Assembly: GCA_037143575.1 (NCBI GenBank)
Contig: JBAWYM010000003.1
Location: forward strand, 1 to 52,004
From: JBAWYM01 sp037143575
GTDB lineage: Bacteria > Patescibacteriota > Gracilibacteria > Peribacterales > Peribacteraceae
Reading direction: 5' to 3'
DNA: 52,004 nt
Below, one piece after another: positions 1 to 8,266 of the stretch. The first letter of the stretch is position 1. Every line of letters starts with the position of its first letter. The notes under the pieces are model-generated. The model was not told the origin of the DNA, made no database searches, and saw only the letters and a program-made list of their open reading frames with translations. A program made the position numbers and the translations under genes.

Positions 1-18
1 TCTTTCCCTACTCAAATC

Positions 19-276
19 ATGATTGTTTCACCAACCAAAAAAGTTACCAGAGCCGCATTGTGTCACAATTCTTTCCGTACTCGCTGCAGTTCGTCGGCTG
101 CGCATGTTCTCAGAATGATCGCGATACATTTGGGAGTTCCCATCGATGTATCTGATGTTTCTCCTCAAATCACACCGGTGGAGATGATCGACAAATTGGA
201 GGAGGCAATTCAGAGAAAAATTGATTCTCTTGTTCCCAGCGAAGAACGTGCGGATTTTGCATTGGAGAAAGTCTGA
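19..276 (+). CDS. Small hypothetical protein (85 aa)
   Basis: Family not recognised. The open frame sits just upstream of secA in the same orientation with a 43-nt gap. Its C-terminal third (about residues 55-85) is charged and looks like an amphipathic helix rich in Glu, Lys and Leu, as in a real small protein. The N-terminal 30 residues are Ser/Arg/Cys-rich and less convincing. An internal ATG at 115 would give a shorter protein that keeps the plausible half. A competing antisense frame covers the same bases. Whether it is a gene at all is uncertain. Confidence 0.4.
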   Translation: MIVSPTKKVTRAALCHNSFRTRCSSSAAHVLRMIAIHLGVPIDVSDVSPQITPVEMIDKLEEAIQRKIDSLVPSEERADFALEKV

Positions 277-305
277 GGAACTCGTGATTCTTCCAGTCAC
301 TCTGC

Positions 306-311
306 TACTCT
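306..311 (+). promoter_or_regulatory. -10-like box of secA, leaderless arrangement
   Basis: TACTCT lies 8 nt before the secA ATG at 320, and no purine-rich Shine-Dalgarno sequence lies between. The same hexamer at the same distance precedes several other genes here. I infer transcription starting at or next to the start codon. Confidence 0.5.
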
Positions 312-319
312 AGTTCTAC

Positions 320-3070
320 ATGGGTGTTATCGACGTCATGAACCGTATGCTCGGCGACCCGAATGAGAAGGAGCTCAAAAAGCTTCGTCCGATTGTGCCG
401 CTGGTGCGCGCTGCAGGAAATACACCGGCGATCACGGGGCTGACGCTCGAAGATTTGCCCAAGAGAACAGAGGAATTCAGGAAACGGATTGCAGCAGGGG
501 AGTCCCTCGATGCCCTTCTCCCCGAGGCCTTCGCCGCTGTCATCCGCGCATGTGAACTGATTAAGGGAAAGACCGCCACACTCGGAAAGCAGACCTTCAT
601 CTGGAACATGGTGCCCTTCGATGTGCAGATCATTGGAGGAGCTGTGCTCCATCAGGGCAATATCGCGGAAATGCGGACGGGGGAAGGCAAAACCCTTGTG
701 TGTACTTTGCCGGTGTACCTCAATGCACTGACGGGGAAAGGCGTGCATGTGGTGACGGTGAACGACTACCTCGCCAAGCGCGACGCGCTGTGGATGGGCA
801 TGCTCTACGAAGCGCTGGGACTCACGGTGGGGACGATCGTCCACGAGAAAACCAATGACGAACGGAAGGCCGCCTATGCCTGTGATGTGACCTACGGAAC
901 GAACAACGAATTCGGTTTCGACTACCTGCGCGATAACATGGTGGGCTCACTCAACCGTCAGGTGCAGCGCGGACTGCACTACGCCATCGTCGACGAAGTG
1001 GACTCCATTCTCGTCGACGAAGCGCGGACCCCGCTCATCATCAGCCAGCCAGCGGAGGAATCCACGGACAAGTACCGGCAGTATGCGATCCTGGTGAAGA
1101 ATCTCGAAGAGACCACGCACTACACCAAAGATGAGAAGCAGCGCACCGCTGTCCTCACAGAAGATGGTGTGAAGAAGATGGAGGAGCTCCTTGGAGTGGA
1201 AAATATCTACACGGACAAGGGATTTTCGGAAGTGCATCACATCGAGCAGGCATTGCGAGCGCATGCGATTTACCTGCGCGACGTCGACTACGTTTCCAAG
1301 GACGGTGAGATCATCATCGTGGATGAATTCACCGGCCGCCTTATGCAGGGACGCCGCTACAGCCATGGCCTGCATCAGGCGATCGAAGCGAAGGAAGGCG
1401 TGGAAGTGCAGCGCGAATCCAAAACCCTCGCAACCATCACCTTTCAGAATTACTTCCGCCTCTTTTCCAAGCTCGCTGGCATGACGGGAACGGCGAAGAC
1501 TGAGGAGGAGGAATTCGAATCGATCTACAAGCTTCGCGTCATCATTGTTCCCACAAATATGCCGATGGTCCGCAATGACCGCGCCGATGCGATCTACCGG
1601 ACGGTGGAAGCGAAGTTCAAGGCAGTCGCGAAGATCGCGAAGGAGAAACACACCAAAGGCCAGCCCGTGCTCATCGGCACGACGTCCATCGAGAAGTCCG
1701 AAGCTATGAGTGCGCTGCTCAAAATCGAGAACGTCCCGCACTCCGTCCTCAATGCCAAGCAGCACGAGAAGGAAGCCGAGATCGTGGCGGGCGCGGGGCA
1801 GAAGGGCTCCATCACCATCGCGACGAACATGGCCGGACGCGGAACGGACATCAAGCTCGGTGAAGGTGTAGCTGAGGTCGGCGGTCTCTGCATCCTCGGC
1901 ACGGAACGCCACGAAGCCCGCCGCATCGATAATCAGCTGCGCGGCCGCTCCGGACGTCAGGGCGATCCGGGAGAAAGCCAGTTCTTCGTCTCCATGGAGG
2001 ATGACCTCATGCGCCTCTTCGGCGGTGACCGGCTCAAGTCCATGATGGAGAGATTGCACGTTCCCGACGATGTGCCACTGGAGAACGGCATCGTGTCGCG
2101 CTCCATCGAAGGCGCGCAGAAGAAGGTGGAAGGCCACAACTTCGATATCCGCCGCCATGTGGTGCAGTACGACGACGTGATGAACAAGCACCGCCATATC
2201 ATCTACGGACGCCGGCAGAAGATCCTGGAACGGCTCGCGGAGTCGGAAGGAAACCAAAATATTATGACCCAGCAGCACCCCTCCGTGGGTGCGGTGTCTG
2301 CACCGGAACCCCATCCCCTCCACGAGGACATCCTCATTGCCATCGGAAATGAAATCCGGTCTCTCGCAATGACGCACTCGACGAATGACGATCCGACGGA
2401 ATGGAACTTCACCGCCATCCGCGACAACCTGATCGCGCTCCACCCATCCTTCGGCGATGTGATCACGCTCGAGAAACTCCAGACCTTCAGTGAGCGCGAC
2501 GAACTCTCCGAAGCCCTCACCAAAACCGTCCAGGCGTTCTACGAGGAGAAGTGCAAGAGCGAGAAGCCCGATACCGTCGCCCAGGCCGAACGCATTGTGA
2601 ATCTCCAGTCCATCGACACGCACTGGATGGACCACATCGACGACATGTCGCATCTCCGCGAACAGGTGGCCTTCGCCGGCTACGCTCAGCGCGATCCATT
2701 AATCGAATACAAGGACCAGGGCTTCCGCCGCTTCCAGCAGCTCATCGCGACGATCGACCGGACGATCGTCAATACCCTCCTCCAAGTCGACTTCGCCGCC
2801 TTCGAGCCGCGTGTCTTCCAAATGCAAACGGAGGAAGAAATGCAGAACCTCCAGACGAACGAAGGACAGATCGAGGGATCACTGACTGGTGGAGCGTCCA
2901 CCGATAAGTTACAAGCCATCAGCGAGGGGAATGCTCCGGCGCTGTCTGCGGCACTGAAAACTCAAAATACGAAATCGACGGCTGCGAGTGCGCAGAGAGT
3001 TGGGAGAAATGATGCGTGTCCGTGTGGCTCAGGAAAAAAATATAAGAAGTGTCATGGGAAGGAAATTTAA
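320..3070 (+). CDS. secA: Preprotein translocase ATPase SecA
   Basis: SecA is the ATPase motor that drives unfolded preproteins through SecYEG at the cytoplasmic membrane. The 916-residue length is normal for the family. Visible hallmarks are the Walker A motif (GEGKT, about residue 121), the DEAD-type box inside DEVDSILVDEARTPL (about 227), the second helicase domain with NMAGRGTDIKLG and QLRGRSGRQGDPG, and the helical scaffold ending in SIDTHWMDHIDDM. The extreme C-terminus carries the zinc-binding SEC-C motif CPCGSGKKYKKCHG, which in well-studied SecAs binds SecB or ribosomes. The start at 320 is supported by a TACTCT box 8 nt upstream. No SD is present. Identification is firm. Confidence 0.97.
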   Translation: MGVIDVMNRMLGDPNEKELKKLRPIVPLVRAAGNTPAITGLTLEDLPKRTEEFRKRIAAGESLDALLPEAFAAVIRACELIKGKTATLGKQTFIWNMVPFDVQIIGGAVLHQGNIAEMRTGEGKTLVCTLPVYLNALTGKGVHVVTVNDYLAKRDALWMGMLYEALGLTVGTIVHEKTNDERKAAYACDVTYGTNNEFGFDYLRDNMVGSLNRQVQRGLHYAIVDEVDSILVDEARTPLIISQPAEESTDKYRQYAILVKNLEETTHYTKDEKQRTAVLTEDGVKKMEELLGVENIYTDKGFSEVHHIEQALRAHAIYLRDVDYVSKDGEIIIVDEFTGRLMQGRRYSHGLHQAIEAKEGVEVQRESKTLATITFQNYFRLFSKLAGMTGTAKTEEEEFESIYKLRVIIVPTNMPMVRNDRADAIYRTVEAKFKAVAKIAKEKHTKGQPVLIGTTSIEKSEAMSALLKIENVPHSVLNAKQHEKEAEIVAGAGQKGSITIATNMAGRGTDIKLGEGVAEVGGLCILGTERHEARRIDNQLRGRSGRQGDPGESQFFVSMEDDLMRLFGGDRLKSMMERLHVPDDVPLENGIVSRSIEGAQKKVEGHNFDIRRHVVQYDDVMNKHRHIIYGRRQKILERLAESEGNQNIMTQQHPSVGAVSAPEPHPLHEDILIAIGNEIRSLAMTHSTNDDPTEWNFTAIRDNLIALHPSFGDVITLEKLQTFSERDELSEALTKTVQAFYEEKCKSEKPDTVAQAERIVNLQSIDTHWMDHIDDMSHLREQVAFAGYAQRDPLIEYKDQGFRRFQQLIATIDRTIVNTLLQVDFAAFEPRVFQMQTEEEMQNLQTNEGQIEGSLTGGASTDKLQAISEGNAPALSAALKTQNTKSTAASAQRVGRNDACPCGSGKKYKKCHGKEI

Positions 3071-3077
3071 TCGCAGT

Positions 3078-3095
3078 TGGGATTCACGAATCCCA
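3078..3095. terminator. Hairpin after secA, possible terminator
   Basis: Perfect palindrome TGGGATT-CACG-AATCCCA, 7 nt after the secA stop and before a converging gene. There is no real T-tract, so an intrinsic terminator role is only tentative. Confidence 0.35.
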
Positions 3096-3164
3096 GTTTC
3101 AAAATCAATGGTGATAGGAATGAGCCTTCTCAAATATAACAAGAATCCAGAATACTTAATGCTC

Positions 3165-3767
3165 TCACCTGTCTTTAGCGCCAATATTATGAATAAGAAA
3201 ATCTGCAAGAACATACTTTTCTGAAAATTGATTATTTGGACGATCAATACCAATCCACAGAATAGGCGGGCGATAAGCCGCAGTGAGTTCAGTAATAAGC
3301 CTGTCAAAATGAGACCGTATTTTCCCAACATCCCCCTTTCTTCTGAATGAACAATCATCAATCGCATTAAAAAGTATCAAACCATTGGTATAACTATAAA
3401 ATTCTGCATTTTGGTCCATCCGCACCATCATCGTTGGTGTATTATCCTCATCGATACAACCTCCCATAGACCCAGTCGCGATCCTTTTCTTGTGAAGTAA
3501 TTGTATAAGTCTGCATGAAACCCAGGTCTTCCCAACCGTTGGAGCGGCTCCATTGATCGCAACCACACCCTGAAGCAATCCTGTATGCTTCCTACGATGC
3601 TCTTCCATCATCAATTCAATTCTCGTAACAATAGGAAATAGAGCTTCGACATCGTCTTTACCAAGATTGATAGTTTCCGGAGAGGCCAATGAGGTTTGAA
3701 ACGCGGGGTTTCCCATTAGATATACTATCTTACAATACATCATCGAATTTGCAATATCGGAACTCAC
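3165..3767 (-). CDS. Hypothetical protein with P-loop-like motif
   Basis: A 200-residue protein that I cannot assign to a family. Residues 73-81 (GAAPTVGKT) resemble a Walker A loop after a hydrophobic strand, with Ala in place of the usual first Gly, a little like dethiobiotin-synthetase-type P-loops. A second hydrophobic strand ends in Asp (PPILWIGIDRP, about 168-178) and could be a Walker B. It may be a nucleotide-binding kinase or NTPase. It converges on secA. Its DNA is clearly more AT-rich than secA and the delta'-like gene on either side, which hints at acquisition by transfer. The first start is GTG at 3767, and the tandem ATGs at residues 9-10 are equally possible. Confidence 0.65.
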   Translation of the reverse strand: MSSDIANSMMYCKIVYLMGNPAFQTSLASPETINLGKDDVEALFPIVTRIELMMEEHRRKHTGLLQGVVAINGAAPTVGKTWVSCRLIQLLHKKRIATGSMGGCIDEDNTPTMMVRMDQNAEFYSYTNGLILFNAIDDCSFRRKGDVGKIRSHFDRLITELTAAYRPPILWIGIDRPNNQFSEKYVLADFLIHNIGAKDR

Positions 3768-3849
3768 ATTCCAAGCTGGAGCAATTTTGAGGCTATACTT
3801 CGCTTAAGATCTTCGTTGTAGTTCTCATAATATCTCTCTCATCCCTAAC

Positions 3850-4818
3850 ATGAAGCTCAAAGACATTATCGGCCACGAAGACATCCGCGAGGCGCTGAGG
3901 CTGGACCTAGAGACCGGCAATGTATCGCATGCCTACCTCTTCGAGGGACCCATACACCTGGGGAAGATGACTGTTGCACATCAGTTCGCAGCGGATCTCC
4001 TCACGTGGGGATTGAGTCCGGAGGAGCGGAAGCACGTCCTCCACGACTGCGAGCGCCTCACCCATCCCGATCTTCTCGTCCTCGATCAGCTCTGGATCGA
4101 AGAGAAATCAGAGAACTGGGAGCGGATCGGCGAAACGTCCAACGCGCCGCAGCTGCATCGGAGTAAGAAGCCCACCGCCAAGACCGACACCATTTCCATC
4201 GAAGATATCCGTGCGCTGCAGGAACTCTTGTACGAAACACCTGCCGGGAAATTCCGCGTGTGCATCATCCGCTCCATCGAGCGCATGCAAGAAGCCGCCG
4301 CTACGACCCTCCTGAAAATTCTGGAAGAGCCCCCCGCTCCGGTGGTTTTCCTCTTCACCACCGCATCCCTTCAGTCCCTCCTCCCCACTATTATTTCCCG
4401 CATGCGTATGTTGCGGTTCCACCCTCTTCCGCAGTCCAAGCTCTCGCCGCTCCTCGCACTGACTCCGGAGGAAGACCGGGAATTTATTCTCCACGTGGCA
4501 CAGGGTGCACCGGGCATTGTGCAGATGCTCAAGGGTGACCCGGAGGCGCTCCGCAATCACCGGCTCCTGCACACGAAAGCGCTCTCCTTCTGGCGGACGA
4601 GCTCCATCAAAGACCGCCTGCACATCCTGCAGCCACTCACTGAACGCGGAGAGGCATCGGAGGAGCTCCTCCTGCATCTCGCACTAGCCCTGCGGGAGCA
4701 TCAGGAAATGAGTCCTGTTCATGCACCGGCATTTGCGAAGCTGGTCGCCGGATTGAGGACGAATGCGCACAGGGGATTGATTGCGCAGAGGTTTGCGTTT
4801 GAAGTACAAGCAAAATGA
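3850..4818 (+). CDS. holB: DNA polymerase III delta' subunit-like clamp-loader protein
   Basis: Clamp-loader AAA+ protein that helps place the sliding clamp on primed DNA. The N-terminus reads IIGHEDIREAL then SHAYLFEGPIHLGKMT, a degenerate Walker A where the canonical form is GPxGxGKT. This fits delta', which need not hydrolyse ATP. The segment RSIERMQEAAATTLLKILEEPPA (about residues 140-162) is the hallmark of DnaX/HolB proteins, and the sensor-type TIISRMRMLRF follows. Length is 322 residues, normal for delta'. The start at 3850 has no SD; a CATAAT box lies about 18 nt upstream, giving a short leader. Confidence 0.85.
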   Translation: MKLKDIIGHEDIREALRLDLETGNVSHAYLFEGPIHLGKMTVAHQFAADLLTWGLSPEERKHVLHDCERLTHPDLLVLDQLWIEEKSENWERIGETSNAPQLHRSKKPTAKTDTISIEDIRALQELLYETPAGKFRVCIIRSIERMQEAAATTLLKILEEPPAPVVFLFTTASLQSLLPTIISRMRMLRFHPLPQSKLSPLLALTPEEDREFILHVAQGAPGIVQMLKGDPEALRNHRLLHTKALSFWRTSSIKDRLHILQPLTERGEASEELLLHLALALREHQEMSPVHAPAFAKLVAGLRTNAHRGLIAQRFAFEVQAK

Positions 4819-4945
4819 CCAAGTACCAAATCCCAAGTACCAAGGAAGAACCAATATTCAAATCAAAATAATCAGATTTCGGAATTGGTGATTGAGATTT
4901 GGAAATTCCCTGGTCATTGTGATTTGGGATTTGGTCCTTCTTTTC
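4816..4945. repeat. Reiterated-word quasi-palindrome (AAATCCCAAGTACC type)
   Basis: The gap between the delta'-like gene and the TPR gene is made of variants of the words CCAAGTACC and AAATCCC at its left and their complements (GGGATTTGG, GGTCATT) at its right. It can therefore fold back on itself. It begins within the last codon of the upstream gene. A related word set occurs at 12361-12428. Confidence 0.6.
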
Positions 4946-4994
4946 CCACTACCTGCCTTGTTCAACAGGGATTCGACGGGTACCCTTCTCCTTC

Positions 4995-5759
4995 GTGATC
5001 TACGTCTACGTCCTCTTCGGCTCTCTTTTGGGCATTCTCCTGATCCTGGGGAGTCGTGTCCTCCTTCGCCATAGCGCGGTACGACACTTCGTACGGGGCA
5101 TTCGTCAGCGCACAGATCTCGCAGAGGGACGAGGTAGCGTGATCCTTGAGGAGACCATTGTGGAGAAACCCCGCAAGAGTCCGCGCATCTCGGCCATCGA
5201 ACTCCAGCAGGTGCGCTCTCTGGCCCGGGATGCCGAGAAGGCCATTGCGCAGAACAAAACGGATGAAGCGGAACGGCTCTTCATTCAGGCCCTCACCATC
5301 AATAGCAAAGCCTATGAAATCCAAGCGCAGCTCGCCAAGCTCTACCTTCATACGAACCGCGACCACAAAGCCGAGGCGATGTACCGCGAATTACTCCAGC
5401 ACAGCGACGACGTTTCCTATCACGCCAATCTAGGACTCGCCTATCACCGGCAGGGGAAATATGTGGATGCCTGCCATGCGTATCAGGAAGCGCTGAACCG
5501 CGATGCCAAGAATCCCGAGCGCAGCGCCGCCCTCGGCCGCGCCTGCATCGCCGCACAGCGCTACCCCGAGGCCGCCCTCCTCCTCGAAAAAGCCGTCGCG
5601 AGAATGTCCAAAGACACGACACTGATGCACCTCCTCGCAGAGTGTTACCTGCAGCTGGGGCACAAGGACAAAGCAGAGGAAGTGTACCGGCGCATCAATA
5701 AGCTGGAGCCGTATGATGAGGCGGTGAAGCAGAAATTGAGCGCGCTGTCGAAAGGATGA
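4995..5759 (+). CDS. Membrane-anchored tetratricopeptide-repeat protein
   Basis: A 254-residue protein with one N-terminal membrane helix (IYVYVLFGSLLGILLILGS, residues 2-20), a basic linker, then at least four TPR units between about residue 68 and the C-terminus, with typical Trp-less consensus such as AEAMYRELLQ, ANLGLAYHRQGKYVDACHAYQEAL and LAECYLQLGHKDKAEEVYRRI. TPR arrays are protein-protein interaction scaffolds. The partner is unknown, and it would act at the cytoplasmic face of the membrane or outside it depending on topology. The start is GTG at 4995, which places the membrane helix directly at the N-terminus. The gene converges on the ferredoxin gene. Confidence 0.85.
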   Translation: MIYVYVLFGSLLGILLILGSRVLLRHSAVRHFVRGIRQRTDLAEGRGSVILEETIVEKPRKSPRISAIELQQVRSLARDAEKAIAQNKTDEAERLFIQALTINSKAYEIQAQLAKLYLHTNRDHKAEAMYRELLQHSDDVSYHANLGLAYHRQGKYVDACHAYQEALNRDAKNPERSAALGRACIAAQRYPEAALLLEKAVARMSKDTTLMHLLAECYLQLGHKDKAEEVYRRINKLEPYDEAVKQKLSALSKG

Positions 5760-5768
5760 AGCGAGAAA

Positions 5769-5862
5769 GTTATTGGTTGATTAGTTTTTAGTTATTAGTT
5801 TCTTTCTATGAGGATCATCACAGGAAGTAACTATTAACTAATAACTAGTAACCAGAAACTAC
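5769..5862. repeat. Reiterated-word quasi-palindrome (TTAGTTATTAG type)
   Basis: Copies of TTAGTTATTAG-like words on the left and TAACTAATAACTAG-like complements on the right form an imperfect hairpin between two converging genes. A close relative lies at 36757-36837 and a single-armed piece near 11420-11455. It could serve as a bidirectional transcription end, but no function is proven. Confidence 0.6.
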
Positions 5863-5866
5863 ATCA

Positions 5867-6151
5867 TCAATTCTCCAGCACTTCGACCTCCACATCCCCC
5901 TGCACGATCGCTTGGCACCCCAGCCGCTCCGTGGGATCGGTGACGCCGAGATTTTCTTCTTGTCCTGTCCGCTCCCCGAGGTGCTCGCCGCCTTTGCGAA
6001 TCTTGCACTTACACGTGGTGCAAAATCCATTGCCACCGCAGGCTCCCTCCATGGGAACACCCTTGGCCTGGGCGATGGTGAAGAGCGACTCTCCTTCGGC
6101 CGCCTCGACGACCTGAGGCTTTCCTTTGATGATGTAGGTGATGGTAGGCAT
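5867..6151 (-). CDS. 2Fe-2S ferredoxin (plant/adrenodoxin-type fold)
   Basis: A 94-residue electron carrier. The cluster ligands are visible: Cys in ACGGNGFCTTC (C-x5-C-x2-C, about residues 38-47) and a fourth Cys in ERLGCQAIV about 33 residues later, the typical spacing for chloroplast- and adrenodoxin-type 2Fe-2S ferredoxins. It lies just upstream of, and divergent from, sufC, so it may supply electrons to Fe-S cluster assembly (inference). A CATACT box sits 6 nt before the ATG and no SD is present, matching the leaderless pattern. Confidence 0.9.
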   Translation of the reverse strand: MPTITYIIKGKPQVVEAAEGESLFTIAQAKGVPMEGACGGNGFCTTCKCKIRKGGEHLGERTGQEENLGVTDPTERLGCQAIVQGDVEVEVLEN

Positions 6152-6157
6152 GGCAGC

Positions 6158-6163
6158 AGTATG
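6158..6163 (-). promoter_or_regulatory. -10-like box of ferredoxin gene, leaderless arrangement
   Basis: On the minus strand CATACT ends 6 nt before the ferredoxin ATG. No SD-like sequence is present. Confidence 0.45.
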
Positions 6164-6234
6164 CAGGAAGCAGTATCAAAAGAAAAAGCCTTTCGAAGAA
6201 ACCCTTAATACTTAATACTTGATACATAATACTT

Positions 6235-7020
6235 ATGCGTCCTCCTCTCCTATCACTGAGCAGCTTCTCCGTCTCTGCCTCATCAAAGGAGATCATTCAT
6301 GCTCTCGATCTCACGATCAAGGAAGGCGAGGTCCACGCAATCATGGGGCCCAATGGTTCGGGAAAGTCCACGCTCGTCACAGCACTCATGGGCCATCCGT
6401 CCCTGACGATCACCGCAACGAAGGCGACGTTTCGCGGAAAGAATCTCCTCACGCTCGCAGCGCACGAACGGGCGGAGGCAGGGCTCTTCCTCGCCTTCCA
6501 GCACCCGCGGGAAATCGGCGGGGTGAGCCTGCGAAGCTTCCTCTACGCTGCGTTCAGCGCCCAGATGAAAGCACGAAGTCCCAAGAAGCAACTCTTCTCC
6601 CCCATCGTCTTCGCGGAATTGCTGGAAAAGAAAATGAAGCTCCTGCATATGGACCCGGCATTGGCTGAGCGCGCGGTGAATGTGGGATTTTCGGGTGGGG
6701 AAAAAAAGAAAGCCGAGGCACTGCAGCTCCTCATTCTGGAGCCGCGCCTCTCCCTTTTGGATGAAACGGATTCCGGTCTCGATCTGGATGCTCTCAGGAT
6801 CGTTGCGGAAAATTTGAAGATCCTCCGGACATCCCGCGCAAAAAATCAGCCGCCCTTCTCCGCCATCATCGTCACCCACCATGCGCACATTCTCGATTTC
6901 CTGAAACCGGACAGAGTGCACGTGATGGTGAAAGGGAGGATTGTGAAAAGTGGCGGGAGGGAGTTGGTGAAAAAACTGGAGAAGGAGGGGTACGCAAAGT
7001 TCAAAATGGAGAATGTATAA
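6235..7020 (+). CDS. sufC: Fe-S cluster assembly ATPase SufC
   Basis: ABC-family ATPase that partners SufB and SufD in the SUF scaffold complex for building Fe-S clusters in the cytoplasm. Visible motifs are Walker A GPNGSGKST (residues about 38-46), the Q-loop region LFLAFQHPREI, the signature SGGEKKKAEALQ, Walker B LSLLDETDSGLD and the H-loop IVTHH. The DETDSGLD form is characteristic of SufC. It has 261 residues, the usual length. sufB and sufD lie 7 kb away, separated by the exporter block. The last codons (KMENV-stop) are built from the word repeat that starts at about 7004, so the C-terminus overlaps that repeat. Confidence 0.95.
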   Translation: MRPPLLSLSSFSVSASSKEIIHALDLTIKEGEVHAIMGPNGSGKSTLVTALMGHPSLTITATKATFRGKNLLTLAAHERAEAGLFLAFQHPREIGGVSLRSFLYAAFSAQMKARSPKKQLFSPIVFAELLEKKMKLLHMDPALAERAVNVGFSGGEKKKAEALQLLILEPRLSLLDETDSGLDLDALRIVAENLKILRTSRAKNQPPFSAIIVTHHAHILDFLKPDRVHVMVKGRIVKSGGRELVKKLEKEGYAKFKMENV

Positions 7021-7088
7021 TGGAGAATGTAGAATTCTCTTTCAAATACTACATTCATTCTACATTTTACATTCTCCATTCTACATTT
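7004..7088. repeat. Reiterated-word quasi-palindrome (GGAGAATGTATAATG type), sibling of the 16S insertion
   Basis: Left arm words GGAGAATGTATAATGG and GAATGTAG, centre AGAATTCT, right arm words CATTCTACATTTT and ACATTCTCCATTCTAC. It covers the sufC stop codon and the gap before the SIMPL gene. The same words in the same order occur inside the 16S rRNA gene at 18696-18769. Confidence 0.75.
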
Positions 7089-7132
7089 CCCCGACTATCG
7101 TGATACAGTTGTATCCCTTCCCCACCCCCTTT

Positions 7133-7885
7133 ATGGAAAACGATTGCTGCAAGCCCCACCACGCTCACGCCTGGATCCTCCTCGTCACGGTCATCCTCGC
7201 TGCTGGCGCGTATCTCGTCGGTAAAGAAATCGAAGTGCGCGGCTATACACCGGTCACGGTGAATGTCGATGCCGAAGGAAAAGTCACCGCTGTCCCGGAT
7301 ATCGCCGAGCTGCAATTCGGCGTACAGACTGCCCGCCAGAAATCCGCGCAGGCTGCCATGACCGAGCTCAAGACGAAGATGAATGCCGTCGTGGATGCAG
7401 TGAAGGCACAGGGCATCGAAGCTAAAGACATCACCACACAATCTCTCAGTCTCCTTCCCGTCTTCGACTACACGGACGGCAAACAGGTCCCGCAGGGCTT
7501 CGAAGCGAGCCAGTCACTCGTGGTGAAAGTCCGCAAGCTCGACTCCATCGGTGATATCTTGAATATCGCAGTCGCCAAAGGCAGCAATCAAATCGGGAGT
7601 GTCTCCTTCACCATCGATAACCCCACGCTATTGCGCAGCCAGGCCCGGACCCTCGCCATCACCCAGGCCAAAATCAAGGCTCAAGCATTGGCGTCGGAGC
7701 TTGGTATGTCGCTGGGCAAGATCAAAGGCTTCAGCGAAGGATCCGCCGGGTATCCTCCGGTACCGATGTACCGCAATACGATGATGAAATCGGACATGGC
7801 TGGCGCAGTCGCCGAGAGTGTGCCGGTCCCCACGGGCGAGCAGGAGATCGCGGTGAATGTGACGGTGACGTATGAGTTGCGGTAG
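7133..7885 (+). CDS. SIMPL-domain (DUF541) protein with N-terminal membrane anchor
   Basis: A 250-residue protein. A hydrophobic segment follows a short His/Cys-rich N-terminus (HAWILLVTVILAAGAYLVG, about residues 11-29), then comes the SIMPL domain, recognised by GKVTAVPDIAELQFGVQT, the middle segment ITTQSLSLLPVFDY and the C-terminal VNVTVTYELR. SIMPL proteins are surface or periplasm-facing and poorly characterised; some are linked to outer-membrane or signalling functions. The ATG at 7133 was chosen because upstream codons fall in the repeat. There is no SD. Confidence 0.88.
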   Translation: MENDCCKPHHAHAWILLVTVILAAGAYLVGKEIEVRGYTPVTVNVDAEGKVTAVPDIAELQFGVQTARQKSAQAAMTELKTKMNAVVDAVKAQGIEAKDITTQSLSLLPVFDYTDGKQVPQGFEASQSLVVKVRKLDSIGDILNIAVAKGSNQIGSVSFTIDNPTLLRSQARTLAITQAKIKAQALASELGMSLGKIKGFSEGSAGYPPVPMYRNTMMKSDMAGAVAESVPVPTGEQEIAVNVTVTYELR

Positions 7886-7981
7886 GTTTGAAAGGTTTTG
7901 AAGAGGTTAGAAACGCCTGAAAGGTTTGATAAGAACTACCTTTCTGGCTTTTCTAACTTTCTCCAAACCTTTCAAACTTCC
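7886..7981. repeat. Reiterated-word quasi-palindrome (GAAAGGTTTGA type)
   Basis: Left arm has GAAAGGTTTTGA and GAAAGGTTTGA words; right arm has the complements CCAAACCTTTCAAAC. It lies between converging genes. A right-arm-like relative (CCTTTCAGGCCTTTCTAACC) is at 8826-8876. Confidence 0.55.
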
Positions 7982-8118
7982 TCGTCGTCGTCCTCCTCTC
8001 CCAACAAATCGCACGCACAATGCGTCTCCTCACACCCGCACCCGCCGCACTCCGGGCAGATATCTTCGCGACACAGATCACAGAGTACCGGGGGCTTCTT
8101 CGGGGAAAGAGTTTTCAT
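7972..8118 (-). CDS. Cysteine-rich mini-protein
   Basis: A 48-residue protein with eight Cys in the order CDLC, CPEC, C-G-C, C-A-C, then a run of acidic residues at the C-terminus. The paired CxxC motifs suggest a zinc knuckle or a rubredoxin-like metal site. No family recognised. I chose the ATG at 8118 because residues further upstream are low in predicted structure; a longer frame to 8205 is open. The 3' end overlaps the word repeat. Confidence 0.5.
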   Translation of the reverse strand: MKTLSPKKPPVLCDLCREDICPECGGCGCEETHCACDLLGEEDDDEEV

Positions 8119-8266
8119 GGAAGAAGGGTGAATGGGAGGAGTATTTTCTCTCTGAATAAGGATAGGAATCAAGAGGGCAACGGGAAATGGCTTCGAATAG
8201 CTCAATACCTCTAAATCTCTCAGGCCTCATTCACTTCATCCAAACTTGAAAGCATATCCTCCTCGC

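Noticed and set aside
947..2653. A 568-codon open frame antisense to secA
   Set aside because: It is a shadow of the GC-rich secA reading frame; the secA motifs are unambiguous and the antisense product has no recognisable domain.
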